Of a stretch of DNA of 11,117 nt, positions 6,195-11,117 are shown piece after piece. How positions within the stretch are numbered: position 1 is the stretch's first letter; each line of letters starts with the position of its first letter. Source of the stretch: an uncultured Oscillochloris sp. (GTDB lineage: Bacteria > Chloroflexota > Chloroflexia > Chloroflexales > Chloroflexaceae); assembly GCA_903877345.1 (NCBI GenBank), contig CAIRDL010000885.1, forward strand, positions 1 through 11,117. Reading direction: 5' to 3'. Both the position numbers and the translations under genes were made by a program. The notes under the pieces are model-generated. The model did no database searches. It was not told the origin of the DNA and saw only the letters and a list, made by a program, of their open reading frames with translations.

Positions 6195-7526
6195 GTGGAT
6201 CGCTCGGTACCCTTTGACCTTCAGGCTGAGCGGGCCACCCTCGGGGCCATCCTGCTCGAACGCGAAGCGATTATCGCGATTGCGGCTTGGTTGTCGCCCG
6301 ACTATTTCTACCTTGAACAGCACGCCCTCATCTATGAGGCGATGCTTGCCTGCTACAATCGCCGCGAACCCCCCGACCTCGCGACGGTCTCCACCGAATT
6401 GCGCCGCCAGGAACGCCTCGATCTGATCGGTGGCATTCCGTTCCTCGGTGAGTTGGCGCTCGAAGTTCCCACCGCTGTTCACATTGAGTACTATGCGCGC
6501 AGCGTTGAGCGCACTGCGATCCTGCGCCGCCTGATTGAGGCGGGCGGCAAGATCGCTGCGATGGGCTACGATGAGAGCGAGGATCTTGAGGCGACTCTCG
6601 ATAAGGCCGAGGCCGAACTTTTCACGGTTTCGCAGCGCCGCAGCACCCAAGACTTTGTCCCCATTGGGCAGGTCGTCAATACCCTCTTCACGCAGATCGA
6701 GGCGCTCCAGGAACGGCGCGGCGAGGTGGCGGGCGTTGCTACCGGCTACCCCGATCTCGATGCGCTCACCGGCGGCCTCCAACCGAGTGATCTGATCATT
6801 TTGGCCGCCCGCCCAAGTGTCGGCAAAACCAGCCTCGCGCTCTCCTTGGCCTACAATGTTGCCTTCCACGGGCGGTCTACCGTGGGCATTTTCAGCCTTG
6901 AAATGAGCCGCGACCAGTTGGTGCAACGCATTCTGGCGATGCACACGGGGATTGATATGCAGCGGCTCCGCACCGGCAACCTGCGCGCCGATGAGCTCAA
7001 TCTCGCCTTCGAGGGGATGGGCGTGCTCTCCGAGTTGCCTATCTTTATCGAGGATACTCCCGGCCTCAGTATTACCGAAGTGCGCGCCAAAGCCCGCCGG
7101 TTGCACGCCGAGGCGGGCTGCAATCTGCTACTGATTGACTATCTCCAATTGATGTCGGGGCGGCGCAACGACAACCGGGTGCAAGAGGTCAGCGAGATCA
7201 GCCGGGGGCTCAAGGCGCTGGCCCGTGAACTGAATGTGCCGGTGATCGCCCTGTCGCAACTCTCGCGGGCCGTCGAGGGTCGCCAAAGCCATATCCCAAT
7301 GCTCTCAGACTTGCGCGAGAGCGGTTCGATTGAGCAGGACGCCGACATTGTGATGTTCATTTACCGCGAGGAACTGTACGACAAGGAAACCGACAAAAAA
7401 GGTATCGCCGAGATTCATGTGGCGAAGCACCGCAATGGCCCTCTGGGCATCATTCCGCTACGCTTCGAGGCGCGCACCACCCGCTTCCAGAATCTCGAAC
7501 GGTACCGCGCCCCGGAAGGCTATTAG
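6195..7526 (+). CDS. dnaB: Replicative DNA helicase DnaB
   Basis: DnaB is the hexameric ATP-driven 5'-3' helicase that unwinds the replication fork. The 443-residue protein has the N-terminal primase-interacting domain (about 5-105), a linker helix, and the RecA-like domain: Walker A ARPSVGKT (205-212), E236 in FSLEMS, Walker B LLLIDYLQL with D315, the LSQLSR loop with Q355, and KHRNGPLG with the arginine-finger candidate R413. The length fits intein-free DnaB; the Walker A and Walker B sites, frequent intein sites in this family, are empty here. GTG at 6195 is chosen because AGGGGA lies 6 bases upstream and the product begins like DnaB homologues (xDRSVPFDLQAE). The frame is open further upstream to a codon at 6117, but that lies inside the hairpin and would add a nonconserved arginine-rich leader. 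Confidence 0.96.
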   Translation: MDRSVPFDLQAERATLGAILLEREAIIAIAAWLSPDYFYLEQHALIYEAMLACYNRREPPDLATVSTELRRQERLDLIGGIPFLGELALEVPTAVHIEYYARSVERTAILRRLIEAGGKIAAMGYDESEDLEATLDKAEAELFTVSQRRSTQDFVPIGQVVNTLFTQIEALQERRGEVAGVATGYPDLDALTGGLQPSDLIILAARPSVGKTSLALSLAYNVAFHGRSTVGIFSLEMSRDQLVQRILAMHTGIDMQRLRTGNLRADELNLAFEGMGVLSELPIFIEDTPGLSITEVRAKARRLHAEAGCNLLLIDYLQLMSGRRNDNRVQEVSEISRGLKALARELNVPVIALSQLSRAVEGRQSHIPMLSDLRESGSIEQDADIVMFIYREELYDKETDKKGIAEIHVAKHRNGPLGIIPLRFEARTTRFQNLERYRAPEGY

Positions 7527-7551
7527 GCCGACCACGCGCTTTCTGTTGTCT

Positions 7552-7568
7552 AAAGGCGTGACGCCTTT
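7552..7568 (+). terminator. Possible terminator hairpin after dnaB
   Basis: AAAGGCG (7552-7558) and CGCCTTT (7562-7568) form a perfect 7-bp stem with a TGA loop, 25 bases past the dnaB stop. The A-run before and T-run within the 3' arm resemble a compact intrinsic terminator, but no further T-tract follows, so efficiency is doubtful. Confidence 0.45.
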
Positions 7569-7594
7569 GCCCGCAAGCTAACGGGGGCGAGGAC

Positions 7595-7651
7595 TAACCG
7601 GCAGCGGTTAACACTGCCACGCCGTAGAGCCAAGCCGGGGCTACTACGGCG
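7595..7651. repeat. Structured intergenic segment with two inverted repeats upstream of the glycosyltransferase promoter
   Basis: TAACCG (7595-7600) and CGGTTA (7605-7610) form a 6-bp stem with a GCAG loop. Next, CGCCGTAG (7620-7627) pairs exactly with CTACGGCG (7644-7651), extended inward by AGCC (7628-7631) with GGCT (7639-7642) around one unpaired A. The second structure ends 4 bases before the -10 box of the next gene, so it overlaps where a -35 box or an operator would be. It may be a regulator-binding site or a dispersed repeat; the sequence alone does not decide. Confidence 0.45.
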
Positions 7652-7655
7652 CGTG

Positions 7656-7661
7656 TATAAT
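7656..7661 (+). promoter_or_regulatory. -10 box of the GT2 glycosyltransferase gene
   Basis: An exact TATAAT ends 9 bases before the ATG at 7671. With normal spacing transcription would begin at about 7668, leaving a leader of only about 3 nt. No -35 hexamer is recognisable at 16-18 bases upstream; that space is filled by an inverted repeat. Confidence 0.55.
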
Positions 7662-7670
7662 AAGTCCACT

Positions 7671-8702
7671 ATGAAGCTGATCGTGCAGATACCGGCGCTG
7701 AATGAGCGCGAGACGATAGGGACGGTGATCGCCGCGATTCCGCGCACTATCCCCGGCATTAGCTTGGTTGAGGTGCTGATCATAGATGACGGTTGCACCG
7801 ACGATACCGGGGCCGTTGCCCTACGCGCCGGGGCCGACCATGTGGTGCGCCACACCGCGAACAAGGGTCTAGCCACCGCCTACCAGACCGGGGTGGATAC
7901 CGCGCTGCGTTTGGGGGCCGACATCCTCGTCAACACGGACGCCGATAATCAGTACCCCGGCGACGAGATTCCGCGCCTCGTGGCCCCCATCGTTGCAGGC
8001 CACGCCGACATCGTTGTGGGCGACCGGCAAGTGCAACAGCTCGAACACTTCTCGCCGCTCAAGAAGGCGCTGCAGCATGTCGGCAGTTCGGTGGTGCGCT
8101 GGGCCTCCGAGACCGACGTACCTGACACCGTCAGTGGCTTCCGCGCCCTTTCGCGTGAGGCAGCCCTGCGCACCTTCGTGACGACCGATTTTTCCTACAC
8201 GGTCGAGGCGCTCATCCAGGCGGGCAAACGGGGTCTGACCGTCGTGGCGGTGCCGATTCGCACGAACCTGGTTGCGCGGCCCTCGCGTTTGCACCGGGGC
8301 AACTGGAACTTCATCAAGCACCAAGCGGCGATCATCGCCCGCACCTACAGCACCTACGAGCCGCTCAAGGTTTTTAGTTACATTGCGACGGCGCTCTTCG
8401 TACCGGGGGCCTTGTTCCTTTTACGTTGGGCCTACGTCTACGTCGCCCGGAACTTTGGCTTGGTGGCCTCGAACGACCAGTCGCTCTTTGTCGGCAATAT
8501 CCTGGTGGTTATGGCGCTTATCACCTTTCTAATCGGCCTCCTTGCCGACCTCGTCGGTGGTGTGCGGCGTGTCCAACAGGAGATTCTCTACCGGGTGCGG
8601 ACGATGCAGGTTGAGGATGAGGCGTGGCGGCGCAGCGCCAACACCCGCCTGGATCGCCTTGAACACACCCTTGACCATGAAGAGACGCCGCAGGGCGGGT
8701 GA
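7671..8702 (+). CDS. GT2-family glycosyltransferase, dolichyl/polyprenyl-phosphate sugar transferase type, membrane-anchored
   Basis: A 343-residue GT-A fold transferase. The catalytic half (about 1-225) shows IPALNERETIG (7-17), the nucleotide-binding IDDGCTDDT (38-46) and the metal-binding D90-A91-D92 in NTDADNQYP. Two hydrophobic helices follow (about 235-259 and 273-296), then a charged, coiled-coil-like tail (about 299-336). This matches the DPM1/ArnC group, which moves a sugar from a nucleotide donor to a polyprenyl-phosphate lipid on the cytoplasmic face of the membrane, often for surface glycans or protein glycosylation. The donor cannot be deduced; GDP-mannose is possible given gmd nearby, but that is inference. 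ATG 7671 is chosen over an upstream GTG at 7653 because a TATAAT box overlaps the extra codons; no Shine-Dalgarno sequence precedes 7671. It converges with the small gene at 8758-8955. Confidence 0.85.
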   Translation: MKLIVQIPALNERETIGTVIAAIPRTIPGISLVEVLIIDDGCTDDTGAVALRAGADHVVRHTANKGLATAYQTGVDTALRLGADILVNTDADNQYPGDEIPRLVAPIVAGHADIVVGDRQVQQLEHFSPLKKALQHVGSSVVRWASETDVPDTVSGFRALSREAALRTFVTTDFSYTVEALIQAGKRGLTVVAVPIRTNLVARPSRLHRGNWNFIKHQAAIIARTYSTYEPLKVFSYIATALFVPGALFLLRWAYVYVARNFGLVASNDQSLFVGNILVVMALITFLIGLLADLVGGVRRVQQEILYRVRTMQVEDEAWRRSANTRLDRLEHTLDHEETPQGG

Positions 8703-8706
8703 AAAC

Positions 8707-8736
8707 GGTAGAGACGCAACATGTTGCGTCTCTACC
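8707..8736. repeat. Perfect 30-nt palindrome between converging genes
   Basis: GGTAGAGACGCAACA (8707-8721) is followed directly by its exact reverse complement (8722-8736). It starts 4 bases after the glycosyltransferase stop and lies 21 bases beyond the stop of the oppositely oriented small gene. As RNA it would fold from either strand, so it could act as a bidirectional transcript end or stabiliser, although no T-tract follows. The GTAGAGACG...CGTCTCTAC frame resembles a palindrome I recall as dispersed in cyanobacteria and Chloroflexota; that similarity is from memory. Confidence 0.75.
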
Positions 8737-8757
8737 CACCTCGACCTGAACGAAAGA

Positions 8758-8955
8758 CTACCCGTGCAACACCTGGGTTGTGCGGCGCTGTTGGTAGCGG
8801 TGGCGTGGCGTGGCCCAAAGCGCCCGCAGGTGTTGCAGCGCACCACCCGTGCGCCGATCCAACAGCATGATGAAGCGGGTCGCCTCAGCCATGCCAAGCC
8901 GTTCAACCAAGGCGTCCCAGCCCTCTTCAATCAGGCGAAGTTCCGTTTGAGTCAT
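8758..8955 (-). CDS. Small protein of unknown function, translationally coupled to gmd
   Basis: A 65-residue product starting MTQTELRLIEEGWDALVERL, mainly helical and charged, with a basic C-terminal part (RHRYQQRRT). No signal peptide or membrane segment is seen. Its ATG (8955-8953) overlaps the gmd stop TGA (8954-8952) in an ATGA arrangement, the usual sign of translational coupling, so it is very likely a real gene made together with gmd. The N-terminal pattern (EGWDALVERLGMAEATRFIMLLDRR) resembles small hypothetical proteins I recall from Chloroflexota and cyanobacteria, where the segment after the conserved helix is often longer; this copy may be shortened. I do not recognise a function. 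A toxin-antitoxin component is conceivable, but no partner gene lies next to it. Confidence 0.7.
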   Translation of the reverse strand: MTQTELRLIEEGWDALVERLGMAEATRFIMLLDRRTGGALQHLRALWATPRHRYQQRRTTQVLHG

Positions 8956-10931
8956 CGAAACTGCTCCTTAAGTAGTTGCAGATCCGCGTCAACCATCATG
9001 CGAACCAAGTCGGGAAAACTCGTCTTGGGCGTCCAACCGAGCTCCATGCGGGCTTTGGCAGAGTCGCCGATGAGCAAGTCAACCTCAGCCGGGCGCATGA
9101 ACCGCTCGTCCATCACCACATACTTCGTGTAGTCCAGCCCAACGTGGCCGAAAGCCAACTCGCAGAACTCGCGCACGGCGTGGGTTTCGCCGGTGGCAAC
9201 CACATAGTCGTCGGGTTGTGCCTGTTGGAGCATACGCCACATCGCTTCGATGTAGTCCCCGGCGAAGCCCCAATCGCGGCGGGCGTCAAGATTGCCTAAG
9301 CGCAGTTCACGGTCTAAACCTAGCATGATCCGTGCCACAGCGTGCGAAATCTTGCGGGTGACAAACTCCAGCCCCCGACGAGGGCTGTTATGCACGATCA
9401 CCCGGCCCACGCCAGCGCAGAAATGCCCGCTGTCCGTCGCCAGATCAAAAACCCATTCCTCGCCAGCGGCGGGCGTGGTAATGCGGCGCACGGTAGCGGC
9501 AGCAGATCGCCGCTCGTGGCTCGCGAGCGCAGGTGCCCCAAACTCAAGCTCATAAACCGCCTGCTCGCCCTGGTACGCCACCCCAACCGTACAGGCACGG
9601 CCCTGATTGGCGTACAGCCAACAGAGACCCTGGGCCAGCACAGCGCTCAGCGTCTTGCGGCGCGTCTCGTTGCTCGTCGGCTGACCTTCACCAGTCGCGT
9701 AGCCGTCCAAAAACACTTGTTGCAGGGCGCTGCTGCTGTTCAGAATGAGCCGAGGGATGCGCTTGTCCCCTGCGGCGGTGTAGAGTTGTTCGCGGAGCCA
9801 GCGTCCGAGGGTGTGGTCGCCGTTCAGATCACGTTGGGCGAGAGTGGACGCGGCGTGCGTTGCGGCGGGGTGAACGGGGATGCTCGTCGGGCCAAGGAAG
9901 AGCCGCGACCAAAGCTCGCTCACCCGTTGCCCCAAGGCGGGGTTGGGGTTGGTGAATTGGAGCGATCCATTAGCGTCAACCGACCCGGCGGCGGTGAGCA
10001 ACCCAAGCAGTTCAGCCAACTCAGGGGTCAGGATCGTCCAGGCGGGCGTGGGCGGGAAGGTCGGGGCAAGCGCCAAGTGATCGCCGACGGCAAGGGTGCG
10101 CGCCACCCGCACCTCGTGGTCAGCATCAAGCATGTGGTGATGCGCCGTAACCGTCACCACGCCGCCGCGAGTCTGGATGGCGAGCATGGCGTGGGCGGCA
10201 TCGTCGCTGCGCCGCCGCGTCGCCGTAATGGCCTGCACTGGCGTCCAGGCTTCACCATCCCAGATCTCTACGTTGGGCAATGCAAAGGTTTGCTGACTCG
10301 CCCCCTTGCGTTGCAGGGCGACCAATGCTGTCGGGGTCACGACATCAACCAAGCCTGCCTGACGCACCAGCAACGGGGTCTGCTCGCTCACACATTCATG
10401 GTTAAAAAGAATCCCCGAACAGGCGAACATATCGTAGCTTTCACGATAATTGACCGTGATCCAGTGCCCGTACACTTTGGCGACGCCATAAGGACTGCGG
10501 GGGTAGAACGGAGTCGTTTCGCTCTGGGGTACCGCCTGGACTTTGCCAAACATTTCGCTGCTACTGGCCTGATAGAAGCGAATGCTCGGATCAACCAAGC
10601 GCACCGCATCGAGCATGCGGGTCACGCCAATCGCCGTGGTCTCGCCGGTAAAGACAGGTTGCGCCCACGAAGTCTGGACAAAGGACTGCGCCGCGAGGTT
10701 GTAGACCTCATTGGGGCGATGTTCGCGCAGAATAGAAATAAGCGAGATCTCGTCGGCAAGATCGCCCGTCACCAAGGTCAGGTGGGGCTGAATATGTTTA
10801 ATGCGCTCGAAATTGACCGTGCTGGTGCGGCGCACCATGCCAATCACCGTATAGCCTTGGTGAAGGAGAAATTCGGCGAGGTAGCTACCGTCTTGTCCAG
10901 TAATGCCAGTAATGAGGGCACGCTTCGTCAT
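8952..10931 (-). CDS. gmd: GDP-mannose 4,6-dehydratase precursor interrupted by an intein
   Basis: Gmd converts GDP-mannose to GDP-4-keto-6-deoxymannose, the branch point to GDP-fucose, GDP-rhamnose and related sugars for surface glycans. The 659-residue precursor has the NAD(P)-binding GITGQDG (9-15), the S124/E126 pair in SSSEMFG and catalytic Y148/K152 in SPYGVAK. After ILFNHE (E179) a 336-residue intein (180-515) intervenes, and the host resumes with SPRRGLEFVTRKI (516-528). The joined exteins (179 + 144 = 323 residues) give a normal-length Gmd with an uninterrupted NHESPRRG signature. The start is set at ATG 10931 because the product then begins MTKRALITGITGQDGSYLAE as in homologues; a GTG at 10961 would add ten nonconserved residues. 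The ribosome site is weak (GGA). The small gene at 8758-8955 overlaps its stop by 4 nt. No promoter was found upstream. Confidence 0.93.
   Translation of the reverse strand: MTKRALITGITGQDGSYLAEFLLHQGYTVIGMVRRTSTVNFERIKHIQPHLTLVTGDLADEISLISILREHRPNEVYNLAAQSFVQTSWAQPVFTGETTAIGVTRMLDAVRLVDPSIRFYQASSSEMFGKVQAVPQSETTPFYPRSPYGVAKVYGHWITVNYRESYDMFACSGILFNHECVSEQTPLLVRQAGLVDVVTPTALVALQRKGASQQTFALPNVEIWDGEAWTPVQAITATRRRSDDAAHAMLAIQTRGGVVTVTAHHHMLDADHEVRVARTLAVGDHLALAPTFPPTPAWTILTPELAELLGLLTAAGSVDANGSLQFTNPNPALGQRVSELWSRLFLGPTSIPVHPAATHAASTLAQRDLNGDHTLGRWLREQLYTAAGDKRIPRLILNSSSALQQVFLDGYATGEGQPTSNETRRKTLSAVLAQGLCWLYANQGRACTVGVAYQGEQAVYELEFGAPALASHERRSAAATVRRITTPAAGEEWVFDLATDSGHFCAGVGRVIVHNSPRRGLEFVTRKISHAVARIMLGLDRELRLGNLDARRDWGFAGDYIEAMWRMLQQAQPDDYVVATGETHAVREFCELAFGHVGLDYTKYVVMDERFMRPAEVDLLIGDSAKARMELGWTPKTSFPDLVRMMVDADLQLLKEQFR
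9387..10394 (-). mobile_element. Class 1 intein in Gmd, with decayed LAGLIDADG endonuclease domain
   Basis: An in-frame protein intron of 336 residues that should cut itself out of the Gmd precursor. Splicing blocks, in intein numbering: Cys1 in CVSEQTPLLV (block A), TVTAHHHML with T83-x-x-H86 (block B), VFDLATDSGHFCAG at about 315-328 (block F) and VIVHN ending in His335-Asn336 (block G), followed by Ser as the first residue of the C-extein. Between the splicing halves lies a LAGLIDADG-like region: ELLGLLTAAGSV (128-138) and, after KRIPRLIL (211-218), FLDGYATGEG (228-237). The acidic residue expected in the first motif (usually LLxGDG) is Ala, so DNA cutting is probably lost; the second has Glu. 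The coding sequence looks somewhat richer in GC than the N-extein by eye. Splicing activity itself is inference. Confidence 0.9.
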
Positions 10932-11117
10932 GAGTTCCGTCTTTGCACTAAATGTGAACACCGCCTTGGTCGTCGCCGGAGGACGATCAGCAAAGCGATG
11001 CCGGGGGGTGGCCGCAGAAGAAAACTGTGGATGGAAGAGGGTGGAAAAAGGGAAAAAGACCTGTCAGGTGCGCGCATAGAGTGATCTTGAACCAACGCGA
11101 GATCTCCCGTGCGCGCA
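10932..11117 (-). other. Upstream region of gmd, no gene recognised
   Basis: I see no convincing coding region or promoter here. Notable strings are ACCTGTCAGGT (11059-11069), an 11-base near-palindrome beside a purine-rich tract (11036-11058; T-rich on the minus strand), and the palindromic octamer TGCGCGCA twice (11069-11076 and 11110-11117). The hairpin would have too small a loop for a credible terminator. The gmd promoter may lie beyond the window or be unlike the consensus. Confidence 0.3.

Noticed and set aside
5559..7106. A 515-codon minus-strand open frame opposite rplI and dnaB
   Set aside because: It spans two well-supported genes and their intergenic hairpin in antisense, with no motif of its own.
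6399..7200. Intein or insertion in DnaB
   Set aside because: DnaB is a frequent intein host, so Walker A, Walker B and the linker were checked; the frame is continuous with normal length and no splicing motifs.
10932..10961. GTG start giving gmd ten more residues
   Set aside because: Gmd homologues begin at the residues encoded from ATG 10931; the additional segment is not family-like and has no better ribosome site.
11036..11069. ACCTGTCAGGT plus purine-rich tract as a minus-strand intrinsic terminator
   Set aside because: The symmetric arms leave a one-base loop, which cannot fold as a hairpin; realistic folding leaves only about three pairs.
9342..11084. A 580-codon plus-strand open frame opposite gmd
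   Set aside because: It is antisense to gmd and its intein along nearly its whole length, has no recognisable motif and is composition-driven; gmd on the minus strand carries clear family and intein motifs.
1..11117. CRISPR array, tRNA or rRNA gene
   Set aside because: No regularly spaced 20-40 base repeats and no tRNA- or rRNA-like conserved segments were seen in any intergenic gap.

Overview
The window is GC-rich (roughly 60% by eye), gene-dense bacterial DNA. Protein flavour (RecJ, bL9, DnaB, a very long multi-PAS hybrid histidine kinase, a coupled small protein after gmd) and the dispersed short repeats between genes suggest a chromosome of a filamentous Chloroflexota bacterium (Chloroflexales, near Roseiflexus/Chloroflexus/Oscillochloris). 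That placement is inference from recognition; no marker gene here proves it.

Layout. (1) 1-1182, minus strand: the N-terminal 394 codons of recJ, cut by the window edge, with a consensus sigma70-type promoter at 1235-1262. (2) 1263-1575: a repeat-rich gap. (3) 1576-5163, minus: a 1195-residue soluble hybrid sensor kinase (receiver, about five PAS domains, HisKA-HATPase, second receiver whose phospho-acceptor Asp is Ala). (4) 5164-5579: a divergent intergenic region holding a 185-bp MITE-like element with 18-bp perfect terminal inverted repeats and 9-bp flanking direct repeats, followed at once by the rplI promoter. (5) 5580-7526, plus: rplI (bL9) and dnaB (replicative helicase), the common rplI-dnaB pairing, with a second promoter and a strong hairpin between them. 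(6) 7527-7670: structured intergenic DNA. (7) 7671-8702, plus: a GT2 (DPM/ArnC-like) membrane-anchored glycosyltransferase, apparently translated from a nearly leaderless mRNA. (8) 8707-8736: a perfect 30-nt palindrome between converging genes. (9) 8758-8955 and 8952-10931, minus: a 65-residue small protein overlapping by 4 nt the end of gmd (GDP-mannose 4,6-dehydratase). (10) 10932-11117: gmd leader, no gene seen.

The standout is gmd: its reading frame is interrupted by an in-frame 336-residue class 1 intein (9387-10394), inserted in the family signature NHE|SPRRG. All the residues expected for splicing are visible (Cys1, TxxH, His-Asn, Ser+1), whereas the LAGLIDADG-type endonuclease domain looks decayed. 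A sugar-nucleotide enzyme is an unusual intein host, since most inteins sit in replication and nucleotide-metabolism proteins.

Functionally, rplI/dnaB/recJ are housekeeping translation and replication/repair. The GT2 and gmd (GDP-mannose to GDP-4-keto-6-deoxymannose, precursor of fucose or rhamnose) point to cell-surface glycan synthesis. The hybrid kinase is an orphan regulator in this window; no partner response regulator is adjacent.
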